A stretch of 45,171 nt of DNA, taken from positions 1-45,171 of the forward strand of contig QZJU01000019.1 in NCBI GenBank assembly GCA_003597955.1, read 5' to 3'. Positions 1 through 8,033 of this stretch are shown in pieces (position 1 is the stretch's first letter; each line of letters opens with the position of its first letter). The notes beneath the pieces were generated by a model, which was not told the origin of the DNA, searched no databases, and saw only the letters and a program-made list of their open reading frames with translations. Origin of the DNA: Candidatus Parcubacteria bacterium. Lineage in GTDB: Bacteria > Patescibacteriota > Patescibacteriia > PEXW01. The position numbers were made by a program, and so were the translations under genes.

Positions 1-2
1 TG

Positions 3-341
3 ATGCGGCCGCATTTCGCCCCGGCCGTGGATGTTTACGAAGAAAAGGACAACGTCGTGGCTGAAATGCCTTTGGCCGGCGTTGATCCGGAAAAAGTGGA
101 GATAACCGTGGAAGACAACATTCTTACTGTTTCCGGCAAGAATGAGCACAAAAGCGAAGTGGACGAAAAGAATTATTACCGCAAGGAAGTCCGTTATGGC
201 GCGTTCAGCCGTTCTGTGGCCCTGCCCAAAGCCGTCAAAGGCGAACAAGCCGAAGCGACTTTTGACAAAGGCATTTTGAAGATAGTTATGCCCAAGGCCG
301 AAGAGGCGAAGCCAAAAACCATCAAGGTTAAGGCTAAATAG
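3..341 (+). CDS. Hsp20/alpha-crystallin family small heat shock protein (5' truncated by window edge)
   Basis: Translation PAVDVYEEKDNVVAEMPLAGVDPEKVEITVEDNILTVSGK...YGAFSRSVALP...ATFDKGILKIVMPK matches the alpha-crystallin domain; N-terminal arm missing at window start. Confidence 0.9.
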   Translation: MRPHFAPAVDVYEEKDNVVAEMPLAGVDPEKVEITVEDNILTVSGKNEHKSEVDEKNYYRKEVRYGAFSRSVALPKAVKGEQAEATFDKGILKIVMPKAEEAKPKTIKVKAK

Positions 342-404
342 CTTATTTCCCCTTCGTCCTCCTAACCAGCCAGAAGTGGCTGGGATAGGGGGATCATAGG
401 AGAT

Positions 405-598
405 ATAAAAAGATTGCTTAGTCACTCGCAGACTCGTTCCTCGCAATGACGTAATAAAACATTTTCGTCTTTGCGAACCCCGCATTAGCGGGGTGAAGCA
501 AACTTTCGGGACAGAAAGTCAGGAAGATTGCTTACCTCCGCTAAGGATGACTAAAGAGGAAAGATTGCCACTCTCCCTCCGGTCGCTCGCAATGACAG
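405..598. repeat. Cluster of interspersed palindromic repeat copies
   Basis: AGATTGCTTAGTC..CTCGCAATGACG; GAAGATTGCTTACC..; AAGATTGCCACTC..CGCTCGCAATGACAG. Confidence 0.7.
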
Positions 599-669
599 TT
601 GATAAAATACCGACACCTATACCCTTCAACCATACTTCTGACCACAACTAAACCTAAAACCCTTCAATC

Positions 670-1011
670 ATGCCCCAATTCGCACTCCCAAATTTTTCAC
701 TTCCAAACGGCAAATCCGACAATCTGCGCATGGACGGGCATTGCCCAAATTGCGGAAACCTCTTTGACTTCCGGAAAACTCAAGTCTTGGCCGAAGAGGC
801 CAATTCCACGCTCTTGTTTCTGAAATGTTCCAATTGCGGCGTGGCGGCCGTGGCCACCATGAGCATGTCGCCGCAGGGCTTGCTTTTCCGCGGACTGGTC
901 ACCGATCTGACCGCCCCGGATGTGATGAAATTCAAAGACGCGGAAGAAATCACCAGCGATGATGTCGTGACCGTTCATCAAGCTTTAAATTCCAATTCTT
1001 TAATTAATTAA
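670..1011 (+). CDS. Small zinc-ribbon protein (CPNC...CSNC)
   Basis: Two CxxC pairs (CPNCGNLF, CSNCGV); immediately upstream of dnaK; longer than competing antisense ORF. Confidence 0.65.
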   Translation: MPQFALPNFSLPNGKSDNLRMDGHCPNCGNLFDFRKTQVLAEEANSTLLFLKCSNCGVAAVATMSMSPQGLLFRGLVTDLTAPDVMKFKDAEEITSDDVVTVHQALNSNSLIN

Positions 1012-1029
1012 TCTTTTCATTTTAAACAT

Positions 1030-2940
1030 ATGTCAAAAATACTCGGAATCGATTTAGGCACCACCAATTCCTGCATGGCAATAATCGAGGGCGGCGAACC
1101 TAAGGTTTTGGAAAACAAGGAAGGCAACCGCACCACACCTTCGGTCGTGGCCATTTCCAAAACCGGCGAACGGTTGGTCGGCCAGGTGGCCAAGCGCCAA
1201 GCCGTGGTCAACCCAGAAAACACTTTGTATTCCATTAAGCGTTTAATTGGCCGGCGCTGGGACGATGAAGAAGTCCAAAGGGATTTGAAGATTCTGCCTT
1301 TCAAAATAGTTCAGGCCGGCGTGGGCGTGAAGGTCGTAATGCAGGGCAAAGAATACACGCCCCAAGAAATTTCCGCCATGGTCTTGCAGAAAATGAAAGA
1401 AGACGCGGAAACCAAGCTCGGTGAAAAAATTGAAGAAGCGGTGATTACCGTGCCAGCTTATTTTGATGATTCCCAAAGACAAGCCACCAAAGACGCGGGC
1501 GAGATTGCCGGCTTGAAAGTCCGCCGCATAATCAATGAACCGACCGCGGCAGCTTTGGCTTATGGTTTTAACAAAAAAAAGGACGAAAAAATCGCGGTTT
1601 ATGACTTGGGCGGCGGGACTTTTGACATTTCCATCCTGGAAGTCAGCAATGACACGGTGGAAGTGAAAGCCACCAATGGCGACACGCATTTGGGCGGCGA
1701 TGATTTCGACCAGCGGATAATCCATTGGATAATTGAGGAATTCAAAAAAGACCAAGGCATTGATTTAAGCCAGGACCAAATGGCTTTGCAAAGATTGAAA
1801 GAATCAGCGGAAAAAGCCAAGCACGAACTTTCCACGACCACGGAAACCGAAATCAACCAGCCTTTCATTACCACGGACGCGTCAGGCCCGAAACATTTGG
1901 TTTTAAAAATGACCCGGGCGAAATTGGAACAGCTGGTCGGCGATTTGGTGGAAAAAACCTTGGAACCAACCAAGAAGGCTTTAGCTGACGCAGGCCTAAA
2001 AACCTCTGACATTAATGAAGTGGTTATGGTCGGGGGCATGACCCGCATGCCATTGGTCCAAGGCACGGTTGAAAAATTTTTCGGCAAAAAGCCGCACTTG
2101 GGCGTGAATCCGGACGAGGTCGTGGCCATTGGCGCGGCCGTACAAGCCGGAGTTTTGCAGGGCGAAGTCCGCGATGTTTTATTGCTGGATGTTACGCCAT
2201 TGTCATTAGGTTTGGAAACCCTGGGCAGCGTGATGACGCCTTTAATTGAAAGAAACACCACGATTCCCACCAGCAAATCCCAAGTCTTTTCCACGGCCGC
2301 GGACAACCAAACTAGCGTGGAAATCCACGTGCTCCAAGGCGAACGGCCCATGGCCCATGACAACAAGTCCTTGGGCCGGTTCATACTTTCCGGCATTCCG
2401 CCAGCGCCCCGGGGCGTGCCCCAGGTTGAAGTGACTTTTGACATTGACGCCAACGGCATCCTGAATGTCAAAGCCAAAGACAAAGCCACTGGCAAGGAAC
2501 AGAGCATTACCATCACCGCTTCCACGGGTTTGTCCAAGGACGAAGTGGAAAGGATGAAGCAGGAAGCCCAAACGCACGCTGAAGAGGATAGAAAGAAAAA
2601 GGAATTGATTGACACGCGCAACCTGGCCGAGAATTTGGTCTTTACCGCGGAAAAATCCCTGAAAGACGCGGGCGACAAAGTCAGCAAAGATGTGAAAAAG
2701 GAAATTGAAGACAAGATTGAAGCCGTGAAAAAGGTGAAGGACGGGGATGACAAAGACGCCATCAAAAAAGCCTCAGATGACTTAGGCCAGACAATCCAGA
2801 AAATTGGGCAGGCGATGTATGGAAGTCAGCAAGCTGGCAAGTCGGCAAGTTCGCAAGCTGGTGGGGAGGGAGCGAAGAGTGAAGAACCGAAGAAAGACGA
2901 AGGTCCAGTGGATGCGAAGTATGAGGAGGTTAAGAAGTAA
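1030..2940 (+). CDS. dnaK: Molecular chaperone DnaK (Hsp70)
   Basis: [41 protein letters not shown]; full-length 636 aa with ATPase and substrate-binding domains. Confidence 0.98.
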   Translation: MSKILGIDLGTTNSCMAIIEGGEPKVLENKEGNRTTPSVVAISKTGERLVGQVAKRQAVVNPENTLYSIKRLIGRRWDDEEVQRDLKILPFKIVQAGVGVKVVMQGKEYTPQEISAMVLQKMKEDAETKLGEKIEEAVITVPAYFDDSQRQATKDAGEIAGLKVRRIINEPTAAALAYGFNKKKDEKIAVYDLGGGTFDISILEVSNDTVEVKATNGDTHLGGDDFDQRIIHWIIEEFKKDQGIDLSQDQMALQRLKESAEKAKHELSTTTETEINQPFITTDASGPKHLVLKMTRAKLEQLVGDLVEKTLEPTKKALADAGLKTSDINEVVMVGGMTRMPLVQGTVEKFFGKKPHLGVNPDEVVAIGAAVQAGVLQGEVRDVLLLDVTPLSLGLETLGSVMTPLIERNTTIPTSKSQVFSTAADNQTSVEIHVLQGERPMAHDNKSLGRFILSGIPPAPRGVPQVEVTFDIDANGILNVKAKDKATGKEQSITITASTGLSKDEVERMKQEAQTHAEEDRKKKELIDTRNLAENLVFTAEKSLKDAGDKVSKDVKKEIEDKIEAVKKVKDGDDKDAIKKASDDLGQTIQKIGQAMYGSQQAGKSASSQAGGEGAKSEEPKKDEGPVDAKYEEVKK

Positions 2941-3002
2941 TTGTTTTAGAACCTATTACTTATCAACAACAATTAGCGGGGTATATACAGAGAAAGCCAT
3001 CC

Positions 3003-3476
3003 TTGGTTGGCTTGTATGAAAAATTCAAACAACTCACTCTTGATGACCAAATTCTTACGGGGATGATCATTGAAAAAGGCAATGAAGCATATAATTTTAA
3101 TTTGCTTTCACAGAGGTCAATTATTGTTGCAAATGTTTCTGTAGGCAAAACAGAGATACAGATTTTTTTCTTATCGGAACTTAAGAATTATAAAGTAACA
3201 GAAGATGCAGGCATGTTGCACTTTGATATAAGGTTTAGTAATGGTGCTTACGTCAGCGGCAGTATTAGTGGGGTTAAAAATCAGTGGGTAAAGAATTATT
3301 TTGTTTTGCTACCCAAACTTCTCACTTCGTTTAAAACGCGTTTTGAGCCGCCAAGAACTGAGGAATTACCTTCCGCACCCCTAGGCTTTGTTGATAATGA
3401 GCAAACCTCTAATGTAAAAAGCGGGGAGGAAGGATTGCCGCGTGGTCCCGCTATACAGCGGGGCTCCTCGCAATAG
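3003..3476 (+). CDS. Hypothetical protein; C-terminal tail derived from an intergenic palindromic repeat
   Basis: 157 aa ORF from a TTG start; last ~20 codons (SGEEGLPRGPAIQRGSSQ) are read through a repeat copy. Confidence 0.5.
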   Translation: MVGLYEKFKQLTLDDQILTGMIIEKGNEAYNFNLLSQRSIIVANVSVGKTEIQIFFLSELKNYKVTEDAGMLHFDIRFSNGAYVSGSISGVKNQWVKNYFVLLPKLLTSFKTRFEPPRTEELPSAPLGFVDNEQTSNVKSGEEGLPRGPAIQRGSSQ

Positions 3477-3520
3477 CGAATTCTACCCCGCCATTGCGAG
3501 CGAAGCGAAGCAATCTTTCA
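3428..3520. repeat. Interspersed palindromic repeat copy
   Basis: GGATTGCCGCG...CTCCTCGCAAT...CCATTGCGAGCGAAGCGAAGCAATCTTTC. Confidence 0.75.
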
Positions 3521-3533
3521 ATCATTCACGATC

Positions 3534-3830
3534 ATGCGCGATCATCAAGGTTACGTATATATCATGACTAATGCGGGTAATTCCGCCCTGTATGTCGGCG
3601 CGACCAGCGAATTACCTAACCGAGTCTGGCAGCACAAGAAAAAAGCCAACCCAAAATCCTTCACGTCCAGGTATAATCTCACTAAACTTGTCTATTACGA
3701 AATAGCCGATAATATCCTTGCCGCCTACGAGCGTGAACACCAAATCAAAGCCGGCTCTCGCAAGAAAAAGGAAGCGCTTATAGAAAAGATGAATCCAACT
3801 TGGAAAGATTTAAGTGAGGAAATAGAATAA
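3534..3830 (+). CDS. GIY-YIG domain nuclease, UPF0213/YhbQ-like
   Basis: YVYIMTNAGNSALYVGATSELPNRVWQHK...TSRYNLTKLVYYE...AYEREHQIK...KKEALIEKMNPTWKDL is the characteristic small GIY-YIG pattern. Confidence 0.9.
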   Translation: MRDHQGYVYIMTNAGNSALYVGATSELPNRVWQHKKKANPKSFTSRYNLTKLVYYEIADNILAAYEREHQIKAGSRKKKEALIEKMNPTWKDLSEEIE

Positions 3831-3862
3831 AAAACCTCCCCAAAATCAATTCAGCGGGTTTT

Positions 3863-3990
3863 TGTCATTCCGACCGGAGCCCAGCTTTGCGGGGCGGAGT
3901 GGAGGAATCTCGTTAGTACCAACTGAGATTTCCCCGCCTGCCTCGTCGGCAGACGGGCTTCGTTGGCCTTTGGTCGCCTCGCAATGACGG
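3863..3990. repeat. Interspersed palindromic repeat copy
   Basis: GTCATTCCGACC...GAGGAATCTCGTTAGTACCAACTGAGATTTCCCCGCCTG...CGCAATGACGG. Confidence 0.75.
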
Positions 3991-4015
3991 AAAAATAAAA
4001 AACCCTTTAAAATTT

Positions 4016-4043
4016 AAAAAAGGTCGCTTATGGATAAGCGACC
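4016..4043 (-). terminator. Intrinsic terminator of the 4060-4728 gene
   Basis: Minus strand GGTCGCTTA-TCCA-TAAGCGACC followed by TTTTTT. Confidence 0.8.
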
Positions 4044-4059
4044 TTGCAGAATGAAATCA

Positions 4060-4728
4060 TTAAAGTGTTAGCAAAACCTCGGTTTTATCCAAACAGTGCT
4101 TGATGACTTTTGGAAAGTTTTCAACGCGTTTCAGGCGCTCCTCCGGCTTCAGGTTAATCCGCCCGTTGATGTTTTTTATTACATGCGGCGGCGGGTCCGC
4201 AAAGTTCAGCTCGGCTTGGATGCCGAGGAGCTGGATAAAGACCGTAAATCTGGCTGAAAAAATATTTAGTTTTGTTGTGGCGCATTGCCAGATGGTTTCG
4301 GGATTATTCAGCATCGCGGTTTTCTCGTGGTAAATGAACTGAAAAAAGTTCAAAGCGTTGAATTTGCCCGCCAAATCCCATTTTGCGTCAATAAAGTCCT
4401 TAATACGGACGGGCAGGTCTCGCAGACGGTCTGGGGTACAATAGTCGGTGTCAACAAAAATGTCGTCAACCGTGATTGGGATAGCATAACGGGGCATATA
4501 CCACCCTTTGTATTTCTGGATTAGCTTGCAGGCATCCGGCGGGTAGAAATGCTGATTTTGGTAAGTCTTTTCCGCGAGCTTGTTTAAATATTCGTCAAAA
4601 GTTGGTGCTTGACCGCGTGGTTCGCTTTCAGCCAGTGCGCCGGCTTTAAACAAAGCAATGCGAACAAACTCCGGCATATCGACGATGCCAAAACCGCCTT
4701 GGCAAAGGTCAGACAGTTTTTCCCACAT
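4060..4728 (-). CDS. Hypothetical protein
   Basis: ORF with internal ATG (MWEKLSDLC) preceded by AAGGAGATATTT SD on the minus strand; followed by minus-strand terminator 4016-4043. Confidence 0.7.
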   Translation of the reverse strand: MWEKLSDLCQGGFGIVDMPEFVRIALFKAGALAESEPRGQAPTFDEYLNKLAEKTYQNQHFYPPDACKLIQKYKGWYMPRYAIPITVDDIFVDTDYCTPDRLRDLPVRIKDFIDAKWDLAGKFNALNFFQFIYHEKTAMLNNPETIWQCATTKLNIFSARFTVFIQLLGIQAELNFADPPPHVIKNINGRINLKPEERLKRVENFPKVIKHCLDKTEVLLTL

Positions 4729-4905
4729 AAATATCTCCTTTTTAAAGTACTTAGTTTTTCTTTTTAATCCGTAAAACTTAGTTGAATTTATACTTATTGT
4801 CAAATCCGTTCCGCTTTTTTAATTATTCGCAATGACGGATTTTCTTATGTTAGAAAAATAATGGTAGAATAAGAAAGCAAAAAAAATTAACTAACCTATA
4901 TATTT

Positions 4906-5226
4906 ATGAACCTCAAAGATTTTATCAGCACAACCCTGACGGCTATTGGCCAGGGCATGGACACGGCCAGCAAAACCACAGGCCACCAGTTCAGAATTAC
5001 CACCGATCGGCGGTCGGCAAGTTCTTTCATTGAATTTGATGTGGCCGTGACCAGTGAAAGCGAAAAGCGGGGGAGCGCCGGCATCAAGGTTTGGGTTTTG
5101 GGCGCCAAAGGCGAACGCGGCAAGAAAAGCCAGAATGTCAGCCGCCTGAAGTTTAAAGTTCTTTACAAAGGCAAATTAAAGCTTAGAAAGAAAAAAACCC
5201 CGAATCAAATGATCCGGGGTCGTTAA
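4906..5226 (+). CDS. Small protein resembling the trypsin-co-occurring domain 2 (trypco2) family
   Basis: SFIEFDVAVTSESEKRGSAGIKVWVLGAKGERGKKSQNVSRLKFKV pattern (beta-rich, LGAKGE...SRLKFKV); upstream TAGAAT-like -10 at ~4864. Confidence 0.5.
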   Translation: MNLKDFISTTLTAIGQGMDTASKTTGHQFRITTDRRSASSFIEFDVAVTSESEKRGSAGIKVWVLGAKGERGKKSQNVSRLKFKVLYKGKLKLRKKKTPNQMIRGR

Positions 5227-5275
5227 GGAGCCGAGCGGGCTGTCAATCGACTTTTCTTATTTCACGAACTAGGCT
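5191..5275 (-). ncRNA. Candidate small RNA 1 of tandem array
   Basis: Minus-strand TTGACT(5304-5309)-17 nt-TAAGCT(5281-5286), then ~85 nt with no obvious ORF ending in CCCCG..CGGGG hairpin + TTTTTTT (5191-5220). Confidence 0.45.
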
Positions 5276-5314
5276 GTTTCAGCTTAAACCACCATTCAGA
5301 ATCAGTCAAGAAAG

Positions 5315-5392
5315 CCCCCAGACTCATTTTTAGAGTTAGGGGGCGGGAGGGATCGCGCTGGAATGGTCATGGAAACAAACAGCCCCATTCCA
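5315..5392 (-). ncRNA. Candidate small RNA 2 of tandem array
   Basis: Minus-strand TTGACA(5420-5425)-16 nt-TAGGCT(5398-5403); GGAATGG...CCATTCC hairpin, C-rich linker GATCCCTCCC, GCCCCC...GGGGGC hairpin then TTTCTT. Confidence 0.4.
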
Positions 5393-5437
5393 AAGATAGC
5401 CTAGCCTTGCTTGAAAAATTGTCAAATAAGTTTTTTT

Positions 5438-5463
5438 AAAAAAAGACCCTTTTAAAAAGGGTC
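5438..5463 (-). terminator. Intrinsic terminator of the 5491-5886 gene
   Basis: Minus strand GACCCTTTTTAAAAGGGTC followed by TTTTTTT. Confidence 0.8.
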
Positions 5464-5490
5464 TAAAAGAAGCCTTTCGGACGGATGAAT

Positions 5491-5886
5491 TTAACTGTTT
5501 ACTTTAGGCTGAACTTGGTCGCAGGCTTTCCAGTAGGCAATACTGCTCAAAACCCAGCCAGCGAACACCACCAGGATAAAAGTCGGTTTTATCAAACTAG
5601 GCCAGAAATCGCCAAACAGCAAGGGGAAGGAAGTTAAGATAAAAAATAATCCCTGGCAAAAACTAATCAGCTGGGCATAAGGCTTTAGTTGGATCTGGTA
5701 GAATTTGCGCCAGCGTTTCTCAACGCTCAATGAGTAAAGCAGGATTATCAAGCCAATAATTTGAGTGATTGTCGGAGGCGGAAAGAATACGCCGGTAAAT
5801 TCACCTTGGCTAACATAAATCCACCAGGCACTCAAGATTAACAAAAACTGGCCAAGTACATTCATTATTTTCCAAAACGGGTGCAA
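5491..5886 (-). CDS. Hypothetical multi-spanning membrane protein
   Basis: 131 aa hydrophobic ORF; TTG start at 5886 preceded by AAGGAGGAGAA SD. Confidence 0.7.
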   Translation of the reverse strand: MHPFWKIMNVLGQFLLILSAWWIYVSQGEFTGVFFPPPTITQIIGLIILLYSLSVEKRWRKFYQIQLKPYAQLISFCQGLFFILTSFPLLFGDFWPSLIKPTFILVVFAGWVLSSIAYWKACDQVQPKVNS

Positions 5887-5950
5887 TTCTCCTCCTTATT
5901 TGTCAAAATACTATTTTAACCAACCTTAAACCCAAAGACCCAGATTTGTC

Positions 5951-6065
5951 AAAAAAATAAGCCCCGAACCAGGTGGTTCGAGGCAAGGAATGAAAATCAC
6001 AGGAGCCTTTTGAGGCGATATTACTGCATTAATTTCAACATTAATTTCAAAAGGTTCCTAACGGA
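5951..6065 (-). ncRNA. Candidate small RNA 3 of tandem array
   Basis: Minus-strand AGGAACCTTTTGA...TCAAAAGGCTCCT long stem, then GCCTCGAACC-ACCT-GGTTCGGGGC hairpin + TTATTTTTTT; promoter less clear. Confidence 0.35.
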
Positions 6066-6088
6066 GTATGGCCTATTTTTTAAAATAT

Positions 6089-6213
6089 AAAAAAAGTCCC
6101 GAAACCTATTAGATTTCGGGACACCCTAATAGGAGGGGACTCCAACCGGGAGGCTGGCTGATGTACACAATACTTGAGGGTATTGCCTTTAAAAGAGCTA
6201 TTGAAATCGCCAG
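6089..6213 (-). ncRNA. Candidate small RNA 4 of tandem array
   Basis: Minus-strand TTGACT(6243-6248)-17 nt-TATGCT(6220-6225), ~125 nt ending in GTCCCGAAA..TTTCGGGAC hairpin + TTTTTTT (6089-6122); no obvious ORF. Confidence 0.5.
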
Positions 6214-6260
6214 GTTTTCAGCATAAAATAAGTTTTTAAAAAAGTCAATTTTTTGGCGGC

Positions 6261-6372
6261 AAATAAAAAAGTCCCGAGACCAAAATAGATCTCGGGACGA
6301 CCAAGAGACGGGGATCGCAACAGGGCGAACTCTAGTACACAGTAAGATTAAAGATCAATTCTTAATGGTTGC
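6261..6372 (-). ncRNA. Candidate small RNA 5 of tandem array
   Basis: Minus-strand TTTACC-18 nt-TATATT, ~110 nt ending in GTCCCGAGATC..GGTCTCGGGAC hairpin + TTTTTTATTT; resembles small RNA 4 from TGTGTAC to the terminator. Confidence 0.42.
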
Positions 6373-6477
6373 AAATCAAATATAGTACAAATGTTGGAAA
6401 TTGGTAAATGTTTGGGAACTAATGCAGAAAATCCAGAAAAGCCTTACAATAAACTTAATTCTTAATTATTAAAACTT

Positions 6478-6771
6478 ATGAACCCACAAACCCAGCAGAT
6501 TCAAATAAAAGTCGATGACGCCACTTTAAAAGGCGTTTACGCTAATATGATGGGCGTTGCCCACACCAAGGAAGAATTCGTCTTGGATTTCATTAATATC
6601 TACCCGGCCCAAGCCACAGGCGTGGCTACGGCGCGGGTGATTGTCTCGCCCGGACACATGAAAAGGATTTTAAGCGCGATAAAGGACAACATTGAGAAAT
6701 ACGAAAAGAATTTTGGAACCATCAAAGCCGCAGACGCGCCCGCCAGCGGAGAAGTCGGGTTTAAGGGGTAA
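6478..6771 (+). CDS. DUF3467 family protein
   Basis: QIQIKVDDATLKGVYANMMGVAHTKEEFVLDFINIYPAQATGVATARVIVSPGHMKRILSAIKDNIEKYEKNFG is typical DUF3467. Confidence 0.85.
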   Translation: MNPQTQQIQIKVDDATLKGVYANMMGVAHTKEEFVLDFINIYPAQATGVATARVIVSPGHMKRILSAIKDNIEKYEKNFGTIKAADAPASGEVGFKG

Positions 6772-6782
6772 AAGCATGAGTC

Positions 6783-8030
6783 ATGAAGAAAAATAGATCC
6801 CGAAACGAGTTCGGGATGACAATTGAAAAAATGCCAGAATCAAAATCAACTTTAGCGCCAACAAACGCTGAATTAAAAAATCCGGAAACGAAAAAGTCCA
6901 GTTTTGACTGGAAAGTTTTGATTTTGGGCATTGTGCCACTAATTTTCGCCGGAGTTTTTTGGTGGACCCTGGACATTGCTTTGCAGCAAAAAATCGTTGG
7001 TTTGCCGCCCGTCAGCCAAGCCTGGCAGTTTTTGATTGCCTTATTCTTTTTCTGCATGACCCTGGCTTTGTTCGGCGTTTTTGCCATGGCCCGGACGCGC
7101 AAGCATTTTTGGCAAACTTTGGTTTTGGCATTCTTGGCTTCGATTATCCTGGTGGTTTTTTTCCCGCACCGCTGGGCTAGCTTGGCCGCGGCTGGCGCCG
7201 CGTTTCTAGGCTTCACCATCTGGGCCTGGAGCATTGCCGGCGATGTCCAAGCCCGCATAAAATTCCAGCCGCAGTTCACCATCCACGCGGGTTTTGGCAC
7301 AGGCTTATTTTTGCTATTGATCAGCCTTTCCCTTTGCTACTATACCTCGTTGGGCAACACGCGGGAAACCACGGAGCAGGTTAGGCAGAATTTAATCACC
7401 GCTACCGGCAATGGGATTAATATCGTGCTGGATAACCAAATTCCAGGCTATCGCAGTAGCATGAGCTTGGACGAATTTTTAAGCTTGGTGGCCACGGATA
7501 AATTCGGTGAATTGATCGTGCCGGAAATCACCAAAACTTTGGATTCGGACCAAGCCAAGGAAAACGCCTACAAACAAATAATTTCTGAATTGCGGAAAGC
7601 CAATCCCGCTTTTGAAAATCCGGAAACGACCGACGCCATTCAGCAAAAATTGGATGCGGAAATTTCCGCGGAACAGCAAGCTTTGCAAGAAGCGGCTTTA
7701 AACCAGCTTTCCGAAGTGCAAAAACAGCTCTTAACCGAAGCGCGGCGGGAATTTTTGGTCACTTTTAAGATTGAAGCCACAGGCGCGGAAAGCATGAATG
7801 TAATTTTGGAAAAAATCCTGGAGCAGAAAGTCGGTCAGTATGTGGACCCTTACGAGCGTCTGATCCCGCCCATCCTAGCCTTGTCTTTTTTCTTCATTAT
7901 TGAGATCATCAGTTTTGTTTACCGCTATTTGATTTTCGCTTTGGCGCCGATTGTTTCCTGGGTTTACCTGAAAATGGGCTTGATGCGACTCCGCCGCGTT
8001 CAAACCGAGGTGCAAAAGTTGGAAGTCTGA
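6783..8030 (+). CDS. Membrane protein of unknown function upstream of dnaJ (start may be 6816 or 6831)
   Basis: 415 aa ORF, several TM segments, 3 bp before dnaJ; the first ~11 codons overlap a short palindrome (TCCCGAAACGAGTTCGGGA). Confidence 0.75.
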   Translation: MKKNRSRNEFGMTIEKMPESKSTLAPTNAELKNPETKKSSFDWKVLILGIVPLIFAGVFWWTLDIALQQKIVGLPPVSQAWQFLIALFFFCMTLALFGVFAMARTRKHFWQTLVLAFLASIILVVFFPHRWASLAAAGAAFLGFTIWAWSIAGDVQARIKFQPQFTIHAGFGTGLFLLLISLSLCYYTSLGNTRETTEQVRQNLITATGNGINIVLDNQIPGYRSSMSLDEFLSLVATDKFGELIVPEITKTLDSDQAKENAYKQIISELRKANPAFENPETTDAIQQKLDAEISAEQQALQEAALNQLSEVQKQLLTEARREFLVTFKIEATGAESMNVILEKILEQKVGQYVDPYERLIPPILALSFFFIIEIISFVYRYLIFALAPIVSWVYLKMGLMRLRRVQTEVQKLEV

Positions 8031-8033
8031 CCT

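Noticed and set aside
405-598. CRISPR array
   Set aside because: The repeated ATTGC...GCAATGAC motifs are palindromic, irregularly spaced and dispersed genome-style repeats, not direct repeats with uniform spacers.
599-981. ORFs 599..823 (+) and 697..981 (-)
   Set aside because: Overlap the better-supported zinc-ribbon gene 670..1011 in other frames.
1243-2765. Long minus-strand ORFs (1243..1755, 1599..2765, 2242..2577) inside dnaK
   Set aside because: Antisense shadow ORFs over a clearly coding, full-length dnaK; no recognisable domains.
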